A stretch of 64,000 nt of DNA from contig VZSR01002145.1 of NCBI GenBank assembly GCA_013398615.1, forward strand, positions 2,586,956-2,650,955, in the 5' to 3' direction. The notes beneath the pieces are model-generated. The model was not told the DNA's origin, did not search any database, and was given only the letters and a program-made list of their open reading frames with translations. Position numbers and translations under genes: made by a program. Below are positions 1 to 8,667 of this stretch, one piece after another. Position 1 is the first letter of the stretch, and the number at the start of each line of letters is the position of its first letter. This DNA comes from Brachypodius melanocephalos. Taxonomy: Eukaryota > Chordata > Aves > Passeriformes > Pycnonotidae.

Positions 1-140
1 GGACTCCAGCTGGGGATCCAAGCTGGAATTACAGTGGAGAACAGCAGAAAAGCTGATTGAGGTGTCCCAGTTGGCCGGGGACCTAATCCTGCCTCCCACC
101 CCCGGGAGGCTCCGGGTTAATCCCGCTGCAGGGAGGTCAC

Positions 141-323
141 CTGATGACATCATGCACGGAAAGGCACTTCAAGGTGAGGATGACGGATGTCAGGCTGGTC
201 CTCCTGATCTCTGGCACGGTGTGCTCAGGCATGCACTGCTCCCAGAACTCCCTGCTGTACAATCCAAAGCTTTTCCCCGCCGACGTCCGGCCAGCCCGCC
301 CAGCTCGCTGCTTGGCTTCGCTC
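141..323 (-). CDS. DHX40: DHX40 coding exon 9: motif VI
   Basis: 183 bp. Acceptor ggggcAG|GAGCGA, donor ATCAG|GTGACC. It encodes SEAKQRAGRAGRTSAGKSF and then EFWEQCMPEH, EIRRTSLTSVILTLKCL and HDVIR. The arginine-rich motif VI is intact. The gene continues beyond position 1; bases 1-140 are intron as far as I can see. Confidence 0.93.
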
Positions 324-3300
324 CTGCCCCAAAAAAAAACATCCAACATCCAAACCCTTCATCCCTTCTGGTACCACACTAAGAAGCACAGGAATTTCTC
401 TGTTTGTAGGTGGAACAGGGATGAGGAACTGAGAGAATCCAGCTGTGCAAGAAATAAAGAAGAATTTCTGTGCATGGAAGATTTTTTTTTTAAGCCAGCA
501 CTGCTCAGACCTCAGACAATGCCAATTCCTCCTCAATATCTGTAACTTTTAGGAAGTTGTATAACCTGAACCACTCTTCATCTGGCAGCAAATAAAGTGG
601 TTTTAAATCATGGGGCTTCAAGGTTGCTGTTGCCTTTTCATTTATTTTTTTTTAAAAGAGCAACCAATACAGAGCATTATTGCCAGAGCAGCTCCCAGGA
701 GCACCAAGTGACATTTTTAACTTACTTTGAGATGGGAACCACCTCCAGGATGTCCAAACCAACTCGGGGGTTATGATTCAGCTGCTTCACAAAGCCACTG
801 TCCACCACATATCTGAAAAAAAAAAACAAAAAAACAACAAAACAATTCAGAGAGGTAAAAAATAGAGGGCTCAGCAGGCAACACGGATTTAATCATAAAG
901 AACACATCTACTCCACCTAGATCCTGGGTATTTAGTAGATTTGATTTCAAATTAGGTTCAGAAATATTGGTCACCTCTAAGACTACAATAATGTCAAGGG
1001 TTTTCTTACTACACACCCCCAAAAACAGGGAAATAGCAGCAGAATAAATGTGTTTTTCCAAACCCAGACCTTTCTGAATTATCCCCTCCGTTACAGCTTT
1101 TTGCAAGGGACAGAAATCAATACCTGACTCCTTCAATGGTCAGAGATGTTGCAGCAATGTTCGTGGAGACCACACATTTCCTGATGCCTCTGGGAGCTGG
1201 CAGAAAGATCTTTTTCTGTTGATCTAAAATGAGAGAAAAGAAAGAAAAAATAAAATGTGAGGCCATCTGGACTTTCAGTTCCTCAATATCCCCTTCCTAA
1301 CTGAGGATCTTGAAGCCATATCCAGGATTTGGATTTTGACAGGAGGCTCCTGTGCAAGCAGAGAACGCTCAAGTTTGATTTAGTTTTATGGTGACCCCCA
1401 AAGTGCCACAATGTTATAACAAAGGGGTTAATTAACACATTTTCCCCAAGCCAAACAGAAAATGTGATGAGGATGAGGTTCACAACAGCTCTTGCAGGTG
1501 AGGTTGACGTGCTGAAGTGACATTTTGTGCTCTGACCTGTGGACATGGAGCCATACAAGGGCAGGATGAGCAGACCCTCCACAGCCCGGTCGTGCACCTC
1601 GTACCGGTAATCGATGGATTCTGCTTTCTTGAAAAGCAAATCACAGGCTCTTTCTATCTCATTCTGGCCTGAAAGACACACAAGAGCAATTAAGGGACCT
1701 AATTAGCTGCAGCTCTGCCTTCCTGGTTTGCAACATCTTTAAAAAGGGTTGATTTGTCAATAGGCAGAGCTGCCGACATCATTAAAATGAGGAATTAATG
1801 AGAGGGGGTTTAGGAGGTGACATCCAGCCTTTCCACAGAGCCTCTCACCAAGGATTTTCCTTAAAACATATCTGAGGGCCTGGCCCATGCATTGCTGTAG
1901 GATTTTACAGCTAAAATAATTCTTCCTCCCTGAATTAACAACGAACTAAACCATGCAGACAACACAGAGCCAATCTGGCTATTCCTAAAAGGCTCTGAAA
2001 ACTACCACTCCACAGGAGTTCGTGCATCAACCTGCACCTTGCCCTTCTCACTGCTCTGGGAGAAACCAGACAGGCTTTGGATGCTTTGCTGCTTTGCTGG
2101 CAATGCCATGATTCACCTGGAGAATCCAGGAAAATCCTCACCTGTGAGGAAAACCAGGATGTCTCCTTCTGGTTCATTTAGGTGAACATCCAGGGCGACT
2201 TTCACAGCCTGGAACAAGCAACAAACAAGTCAAAATCAGTTGAAATCCCAATTAATTCTTCCTAGGACTCCTCACACCAACTGATCCTCCCCTGTTTCAT
2301 ACAGAGATGTTGAGAACACAACGCAGCAGCTCGTCCTTGTGGCCTCCCCCAGGTGAAAATCACCCCAAAAAAACCACAGAGAAAACAAACCAGGCCAGAC
2401 CTCTGTGACATAGGCAGAGCTGCCCACATCCCTGGGGCTCAGCAGGTTGCAGAAGATCTCCTTGACAGGGTAACTCCTTCCTGGAATGTGCAGCACTGAG
2501 CAGTGCCCGAAGAACTCCGAGAGCTTCTCCACCTCCAGGGTGGCTGACATCACCACCACCTTCATCTCTGTCCTCCTGCCTGCTGGCTTCTCCTGCAGGA
2601 ACAGCTTCTTCAGCAAACCAAATAAAATATCCTAGCAGAAAAAAACAGAAACAGCTGATGTTGATACCCTGGTTTCGTTACAAGAGCCTGACAAACTTGG
2701 AAGTTTGATGATTTTATCTCGTTGATGCAGTGAAAATCACACATTCCAGGCCTAAGCACTCTGTAGAAAACATGCTTTTACCCTGGACATTTTGGTTTCT
2801 AGAGTTTAATTAATTTTTTTACCAGCTCTTTTCACAGAGCTGGTGTCTATAGACAGCACCAGTGTAACTTAAACTCCTTTGTTTTTCATTTTTCTACACT
2901 CTTGCTCAGGCTATTTGTGAGACATTACCTCAAACCCATTTTTCATTCCATTTCCCAGCCTATGTCCCCTGACCGTGTGTGTGCACCTTTCTTTATTTAT
3001 TGCTACGACCTCAGCAAGTTTATTTCACTCTGTGGTGCTCTGAATCACAAACCTGCTCCTTCCACCACTTCTGCTCAGTTATTTGCAATACCCTCAGGTG
3101 CCTGAGGGCAAGCTGGGGATTCAGGAAAGCGTTTTCCCTTTTCCCAGCTGGACTGGGAGATTGTTTGCTGAAGCAGGAGCTTGTCTGGCACACAACACAA
3201 ACTCCTGAGGTCTCAGTGACTTCAATGTCCCTTTGCTGGCCACAGAAGGGTCAGGGTGACCTTTGAAAGCTTTTGGGATTCAGGTCTAGATGCTTCTAGA

Positions 3301-4934
3301 CGACCCAAAAGCCATAATCTCTTTGCACAGTCACATCCACACCCTAAGAAACACTGGGCACTAGGACAAGAGAGGTGTTCTGGCTTTTACTTGTGTATTT
3401 TGTGTTGGTTTGTTTTTTTAATTAGGATTCTAGAAAGTTTCTGTTCTGGCTTCAAACTCCTGGAAATTTTGGGGGAGTATCCAACAGCCAATGCAACAAC
3501 TACAAAAACTCCAACACTATTAGAGGCCACATCTTATTTTCAACTTATGCAGCGTGGACTGAACAAAGCAGCAGCTCTGTGCTCTCAGGACAGCAAAAGG
3601 ATAAAGCACAGCCATGGAAAGCCAGGCAAAACCCCTGGGGATGGTGCTGAAGTGAAAGGAAGGGATGAACAGAGCACAGAAAAGGAGGAACAGTGACCCA
3701 AAAAGGTGACACTCACGGTGCTGAGGCTCCTCTCGTGGGCTTCATCCAGAATGATGACGCTGTACTTGCTGAGGAGGGGGTCTGTCAGGATCTGCCTCAG
3801 GAGGCACCCATCAGTCATGTACCTGATAGCAGTGTCCTGCAAGGTTTATCAGACACTCAGCTGCCAGCCTGGGCTTTTGTTCCAAAGCAAACACTTCCAC
3901 ACAGATCACACATCTGCCCAGGACGCCACGGCTCCTCGTGCACCGCAGCACAGGTGCTTGGCAACGCTGCACCTGCAAGGTGCCCAAAAAACCTTCCTCA
4001 AACGAGTTACAGGACAGGAACAGCTCTGAGACAGCCCCAGTGACCCTGCCACACCCCCAGGGCACTGCCCAGGGACCCACCTCGGAGGTGCAGTCGTCGA
4101 AGCGGACCTGGTAGCCCACGAGAGCCCCCAGGTCACAGCCCATCTCCTCGGCCACCCTCTGTGCCACCGACACGGTGGCCACACGCCGCGGCTGCGTCAC
4201 TCCGATGGCGCCGTGCTTGGCCAGGCCTGGGGGGGACACAGAAGGAGGAGCTGGGTTGGAAGAGACTTTAATTAAAGATCATCTCGTTCCACCCCCACCT
4301 GAGACACCTTGCGCTAGCCCAGGTTGCTCCAGGTCTTGTCCAGCCTTGGACACTTGCAGGGATGGGGAATATTCTCTGGGCAACCTGTACCCCATCCTCG
4401 CAGGGAACAATTCCTTCCCAATATCCCATGTAACCCTGCTCTTTGGCAGTGGGAAGCCACTCCCTGCGTCCTGTCACTCCAGACTCCTTCAGGTACTGGG
4501 AGGAGCTCTAAGATCACCCCTGGAGCATTCTCCAGGCTGAACACCCCCAGTGATTGTGGGACAAACATGGAGACTGAGTTGTGCCGCTCCAGGTCACTTT
4601 ATAACACGTACCTATGTAATGTACACAGGGCAACAGCTTGGTTATTTTTATTTAAAAGGTTTAATCAAGCCACCTCCTCTCACCACAGCCCAGCCCGAAG
4701 CTGCATCACCCGCGAGGGGACATGGAGACAACAAGATGAGTTTATCGGTGCTTGTGTCCCACATCCGCAGCCCGCGGAGGGGGGAGGTTCGTTACCTGCC
4801 TCGTAGAGGTACTTGGGCAGCTGCGTGCTTTTGCCGCTGCCCGTCTCGCCGGTGACGATGAGGAAGGGCCGCTCCCGCACGGCCTCCACCAGCTCGCGGC
4901 GGGAGCGGCGGATGGGCAGGGCGGGGCCGTCCAT
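141..4934 (-). CDS. DHX40: DHX40-type DEAH-box RNA helicase, first nine coding exons (3' part off the left edge)
   Basis: Spliced minus-strand gene. The nine exons are 4934-4796, 4226-4081, 3836-3717, 2631-2401, 2208-2142, 1668-1537, 1223-1124, 812-726 and 323-141. They join in phase to about 402 residues without a stop. Helicase motifs in order: Walker A GETGSGKS (residues 29-36), TQPRRVA (57-63), DEAH (126-129), SAT (164-166), FLTGQ (232-236), TNIAATSLTIEG (299-310) and QRAGRAGR (346-353). The family couples ATP hydrolysis to RNA or RNP remodelling. The segment after motif VI (EFWEQCMPEH, EIRRTSLTSV, LTLKCL, HDVIR) is typical of DHX40 rather than DHX35, DHX33 or DHX15. The start is chosen because the ATG sits in a near-perfect Kozak context (gccgccATGG) inside a CpG island. 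Only about six residues precede the conserved PIRRSRR block, against roughly fifty in human DHX40 as I remember it, and the body is clearly diverged. Synteny favours the orthologue. A tandem DHX40-like paralogue with true DHX40 further left cannot be excluded. Confidence 0.9.
726..812 (-). CDS. DHX40: DHX40 coding exon 8
   Basis: 87 bp. The acceptor follows a long T-rich tract (A-rich on the plus strand at 813-843); donor CAAA|GTAAGT. It encodes YVVDSGFVKQLNHNPR and GLDILEVVPIS, highly similar to human DHX40. Confidence 0.93.
1124..1223 (-). CDS. DHX40: DHX40 coding exon 7: motif V
   Basis: 100 bp. Acceptor attttAG|ATCAAC, donor TCAG|GTATTG. It encodes DQQKKIFLPAPRGIRKCV and STNIAATSLTIEGV. 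The TNIAATSLTI stretch corresponds to the T-N-x-A-x-T-S-x-T-I motif of DEAH proteins. Confidence 0.92.
1537..1668 (-). CDS. DHX40: DHX40 coding exon 6
   Basis: 132 bp. Acceptor ctttcAG|GCCAGA, donor CACAG|GTCAGA. It encodes GQNEIERACDLLFKKAE and AVEGLLILPLYGSMST, matching the conserved LPLYG region of DEAH helicases (human DHX40 has LPCYGSMTT as I recall). Confidence 0.92.
2142..2208 (-). CDS. DHX40: DHX40 coding exon 5
   Basis: 67 bp. Acceptor ttccAG|GCTGTG, donor ACAG|GTGAGG. It encodes AVKVALDVHLNEPEGD and ILVFLT, the start of the second RecA-like domain, and finishes in a split glycine codon completed by the next exon to give FLTGQ. Confidence 0.9.
2401..2631 (-). CDS. DHX40: DHX40 coding exon 4: SAT motif
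   Basis: 231 bp, 77 codons, phase 0. It contains DILFGLLKKLF, MKVVVMSATLEVEKL and HIPGRSYPVKE. The SAT motif is at residues 164-166. The acceptor is a tctgcTAG. The donor is GAG|GTCTGG, a weak 5' splice site, but it is required to keep alignment with the family (AYVTE joined to AVKVALDV). Confidence 0.9.
2632..3716. other. DHX40 intron 3, no further gene
   Basis: This 1.1-kb intron is the largest in the visible part of the helicase gene. It has no recognisable repeat or coding exon. Short open frames inside it lack family similarity. The other introns (192-569 bp) are equally plain except for the CR1 copy in intron 1. Confidence 0.7.
3717..3836 (-). CDS. DHX40: DHX40 coding exon 3: DEAH box
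   Basis: 120 bp, exactly 40 codons, phase 0 at both ends. Acceptor ttgcAG|GACACT, donor ACC|GTGAGT. It contains YMTDGCLLRQIL and SVIILDEAHERSLST; the DEAH tetrad (Walker B) is at residues 126-129. Confidence 0.95.
4081..4226 (-). CDS. DHX40: DHX40 coding exon 2: motif Ia region
   Basis: Acceptor ccccccAG|GCCTGG, donor GAG|GTGGGT. It encodes 49 residues (counting the split glycine) with HGAIGVTQPRRVA, VAQRVAEEMGC and VGYQVRFDDC, the conserved stretch after the P-loop in DEAH helicases. Confidence 0.92.
4253..4550 (-). mobile_element. CR1 LINE 3' end, in DHX40 intron 1
   Basis: The plus strand reads as the reverse complement of the avian CR1 tail: gggttggaagagact, aaagatcatctcgttcca, then ccaggttgctccagg, ttggacacttgcagggatgg, ctctgggcaacctg and tccaggctgaacacccc. 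These blocks are in the order expected for an antisense CR1. The copy is truncated and moderately diverged. Confidence 0.9.
4796..4934 (-). CDS. DHX40: DHX40 coding exon 1: start codon and Walker A
   Basis: The exon has 46 codons plus one base. It starts MDGPALPIRRSRR and carries FLIVTGETGSGKSTQLPKY, with the P-loop lysine at residue 35. It ends in a glycine codon split across a CAG|GTAAC donor. No in-frame ATG is apparent upstream, so the N-terminus is short for the family unless another exon exists. Confidence 0.9.
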
Positions 4935-5058
4935 GGCGGCTCCCGGGGCTCACCTGCCTCACCTGCGGCCCCGCCCACGTGCGCACCTGGCGGGAAACGC
5001 GCGCGCCCCCCGCGGGAACGCCGCGCGCGCCCCCCGGGCCCGCCGGCGGCTCGTGCCT

Positions 5059-5070
5059 CGCGCATGCGCG
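5059..5070. promoter_or_regulatory. NRF1-type palindrome
   Basis: The sequence cgcgcatgcgcg is a perfect match to the palindromic NRF1 consensus (GCGCATGCGC core). It lies about 125 bp upstream of the DHX40 start codon within the CpG island. NRF1 sites are common in housekeeping promoters. Occupancy is inferred. Confidence 0.65.
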
Positions 5071-5094
5071 TCACACCCCCACAAGTTTCCCCCC

Positions 5095-5227
5095 GCTAAG
5101 CCACGCCTCCACACAATCCCCGCCTCCTTATTAGACCACGCCCCTCACGCGTTCCCGCCTCCTCGTTGAGCCACGCCCCACATTGATTCCCGCCTCTCCG
5201 CTAGGCCACGCCCCCCGCTCTCCCCTC
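5095..5227 (-). repeat. 35-bp tandem repeat of GC/CACC boxes upstream of DHX40
   Basis: Three and a half copies occur at 5095-5130, 5131-5165, 5166-5200 and 5201-5227. Each begins with a variant of taagCCACGCCCC, and the first three end with CCCGCCTCC-type sequence. On the gene strand this gives repeated GGGGCGTGG and GGCGGG boxes, resembling Sp1/KLF sites. The array lies about 160-290 bp upstream of the start codon. Confidence 0.85.
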
Positions 5228-5747
5228 AGGCACTCAAGGCGCCTCAGAGTCCCAGAATCACCCAAAAAAATCACAAAAATCACAAAAATCTCAAAATTAC
5301 AAAATGCGACGGGCTGCAAGGACCCGAAATCAATGCGCGGGGAGAACTCCCACCAGACCAGGCTGCTTAGATGTATTTAGTGACAAAACTTGACCCTTGA
5401 GTCCACACATAAATGTCCTGATGGACAGACCCTGATTAGGAAGAAAACATTTTGCCACATGTTTTAAAATCTAAGGGACGGGAAACGATCTCGAATTCTG
5501 TCATAAATCAGAGCAATATTCTCTTTCCATAGGTCAGCAAAGTGTCATATTGTGTTACATTAGGCTGTGACACAACACTGAACAAAACAATTGTACACAT
5601 ATAGAAAATAATAAAATATTGATAAACCTGCTTCACCAAAACCGCTTCCTTAAGAGAGAAAAAGTTCTTGGATGTTTGTTCTTTTTGTACTTTCAAGCCT
5701 AATCAACAAGAGATGAGATTCAATCTCTCAGAAAAAAACAAATTACT
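5228..5747. other. Intergenic DNA next to the DHX40 promoter
   Basis: AT-rich flank beginning with a short run of atcacaaaa repeats (about 5265-5300). I see no gene or recognisable mobile element. Confidence 0.5.
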
Positions 5748-6285
5748 TGTTAGAGTTGTAGAAGTTTAGGGCTGGACGTGTTTCAATGATCGCTGACCTA
5801 AGAGCAGGTTAACAGAGCTGTGGGGGAAAAAAAAACATACCCTCTAGTAGTGGACAGAAAAAAAAGCAGAATTTATGGGGCATCTGGCAGAACGCCCAAG
5901 ATACCAAAAAAAACCTGATAAACCCAACTCAGCTCCAAGTGGGTAAAAGGTAATTCTGGTGATAATTCTGGTGATTCTGTCACCACCGACCCAAGAAACC
6001 CACTGACCCCAAAGAAGAGAAAAACTCGGCATGGCACTAATTAGCATCAGAAGAGAATCATTAACCAGTGGAAGACAGAATACTATTTAACGAGTGGACT
6101 ATGTGACTCGTGGCAAGTAGACATTAATTCCTTTGTTTGCCAAAAGGCGTAAATAGTAAAAAGTTTTGATAAGTGGGGTGTCTGATCTGTGAGATTCACC
6201 CAGGCTTGGCAAGGCTGGAATAAATAATCGATGTATTATTCTCTCTGGAACGAGCGGTTATCGCCTTGTTGCACTCCGGGTGACA
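5748..6285 (+). mobile_element. Candidate solo LTR of an endogenous retrovirus
   Basis: A 538-bp block begins TGTTAGAGTTG and ends CCGGGTGACA, so it has TG...CA-type ends. Close to its 3' end it carries AATAAA (about 6221), then T-rich sequence and a GC-richer tail, as an R-U5 region would. No internal retroviral genes flank it, so it would be a solo LTR. The adjacent five bases (ttact and aatct) do not match as a target-site duplication, so the assignment rests on layout only. Confidence 0.4.
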
Positions 6286-7194
6286 AATCTGATTTTTAAA
6301 GGGTTTGAATAACCACAAACCTCCCCGGGATGAACAAATGAAGGCGCTGGCCCCGTCTGTGAATTCACTGCAGACCTGAAGGTGGCAAGCGCTGAACGCT
6401 GAACACGAACCAGCCGCGCTCCAGCTCCCCCGTTTCCCCCAAAACGCGATTTTTTTGGGGTATATTTTGTCCGCAGCTCAGTGTTTGCTCCCCTCACGCA
6501 CTGTTTCACCCTCCGTTTAGGCTCTATCAGTGAAAAGAATGACACGGTAAATTTGGTGTCACACCAGGAGCGAATTCAGGCCACCCACTGAGCCTGCTTA
6601 TCCCAAATCCCCTCAGTTTTTACCTCTGGACACAATGGGAGAAATATTTCCCCACTAGGAACGTGTACTCTGAGGCTTGGAAGATATTCCATCAGTGCCC
6701 GATGTTGCCACCTTCAGCTACGTCTAACTTACAAATAATTTAGTCTGCCAACAAGCTGGCATTGTAAAATCCCACAATAAGCCGACAATCTGACAAAAAA
6801 TATAGTGGAATGTACCAATACACTCTATGTGGATACACCCCTTTGTGGAAAATATAATATTTATTGCCTCACCACTTACTTATGTCATGTTGCCACTGGG
6901 TAATTTAGAATTAATGGTGATCATATATACTTTAAATCTTCAAACACACCCTCATTTCACTTTTTGGTGTGTATTTGCCGAGAAGTATTTGATGGTTTTA
7001 ATAGGCACACATTTATGCACACACACACTTGCGGATTTAAATCACATCTTTATGGCAGACACGAGGCTAGGTGTAAGGTTTTTCAATTCTCTATTTTTTT
7101 TTTTTCTGTCCTCCCAGCCTGGGAATAGCAGATTTGGTTTTAATCAATCCCTTTGCAGTCTTGAACTTTGTCCTCCTGGAATACAGCGCCATTC
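6286..7194. other. Intergenic DNA, AT-rich
   Basis: No coding exon or RNA gene seen. It contains short T-runs and a short CA run (7019-7030). Confidence 0.5.
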
Positions 7195-7385
7195 ATTTAA
7201 GGATTTCCCTCTGTCTAATAAACATTAATGAACCACACTTTACAATTCCCCTGTGATCTTATCTCAGTTTCGCAGATGGGGAAAACAGAGACAAATTAAG
7301 GGGTCTGCACACACCACAAATCAAAGGCAGAGCTGGGGGAAGAACCCAGGAATCCTAGCACAATTCCCTGCTCCAATAACTGAGA
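7195..7385 (+). mobile_element. MIR-like ancient SINE
   Basis: The block reads ttatctcagtttcgcagat followed by ggggaaaacagagacaaatt, then cacaccacaaatcaaaggca, gagctgggggaagaacccag and gaatcctagcacaattccct. This is the order of the conserved MIR/CORE-SINE body: gatggggaaactgaggc, then ggcagagctggga, then gaacccaggagtcc. The upstream limit is uncertain. Confidence 0.75.
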
Positions 7386-8593
7386 AATGTGTTCTATCCC
7401 TGCAGCTGCTCTGGCAGTAACTCTGTCGCACAGGGCAGCATTGTTACCTTCGGGCCATCCAGGAAAACTAAAATTGCTCCTTTCCCGAGGTTTAGCTCCC
7501 CAAAGAACTGCAAATTCTGTGCGGGGATAGAGGGCTGTGGCTCTGCCAGCTTCCTCTGCTGGATTATCCCTCAGGATGTCTTTATTCCCTTCTGAGCAGA
7601 GGATCTCTCTTCTTTTCTGATTAGCAGAGATCTAGCAGGATGTGGGGAATATTCCAGTCCCTACTGCTACACTGTGGGGTTTACCCATCTTTCCCAGAGG
7701 AGAGGCCTGATTTCCTGGGGAATTTTCATCTCCTAGCTCTGGACAGTGTGGTCAGTTCCACGTGCCTGTGAAGAAAACCACATCCATTAATTACATCCAG
7801 GCAAGGAAAGCCAGGTAATTGCCTTGTGCCTGGAATCTCTAAGTAGGGCCACTTTCTAGGAGAACAATCCCCGAGCTGTGATTTCAGCAGAGACAGAAGA
7901 AACCAATGTTCCCTGCGAGCTGCACTCCTGTCAGACACCCAGCAGTTTTCCTGACAGCCGGGATTTTTGTGGGACTGGCTGTGAGTCATTATTGAAGAAG
8001 CGTTATTCTTGAAACAGAGGAAGAGTGCTGGAGAAAGGAGGTGTTAGACAGGAAAGAACCCAAACCCCTTTCACACCTCCATCTGCTGTCTTACAGTGCC
8101 TTGCTACCAAACATTTACAAATTGACAAGTTTTATTGCAAATCTTGCTCTGCTTCTTAAAAATGGCTTCTTTTTTGAAGACAGAATCAGATATTTAGCCT
8201 TTCTCCCCTACAATGAATATATTTTCCTTGTGTTTAGCTCCATGGGAAACAACAATTCCTACGGTGCAGCCTTCTGCCAGGACAGCCAGGTTATTCCTAA
8301 TGGCGCTCCCAGATTTCTGCTAAAAAAGGCTGCAGGAAATACAGCACTGGCAGGAATCAGCACTGGTTTAGCTTGGTTCATTCTGCAGGTGGGCAGTGCC
8401 CAGCCAGATCCAAGCTGGGAATTGCTCTGGTGGAACAAAATATTTTTGTGCTGGAAAGGGATTTGCAGCTCTCTGCTGAGAGCCCATCTCAACTGAGAAG
8501 CTCCTCAGCCAGGTCTGACCGAGCTACGGCACAAAGGGTGACAGAACTGCTCATCCCCTTGGTGCCACACAACCCTGCCCAGCTCACCCTGAG
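7386..8593. other. Intergenic DNA, nothing recognised
   Basis: There are only short open frames without family similarity. The longest (8041-8496, plus) has no codon structure or homology I recognise. Confidence 0.5.
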
Positions 8594-8667
8594 GCTGATC
8601 CCATTCTCCCATTCCCTTTCCCAGCTGATCCCATTCCCTTTCCCAGCTGATCCCATTCCCCTTCCCA
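8594..8667. repeat. 22-bp tandem repeat
   Basis: Three consecutive copies of gctgatcccattccctttccca; the first carries an 8-bp internal expansion. Confidence 0.9.

Larger units (their letters stand above)
4760..5230 (-). promoter_or_regulatory. CpG-island promoter of the DHX40 gene
   Basis: A sharply CpG-dense and GC-rich block surrounds the helicase start codon and extends upstream, including the repeated cgcgcgccccccg strings at about 5000-5040. No TATA box is obvious. It contains an NRF1-type palindrome and a tandem array of GC/CACC boxes, listed separately. The transcription start is inferred to lie shortly above 4934. Confidence 0.8.
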
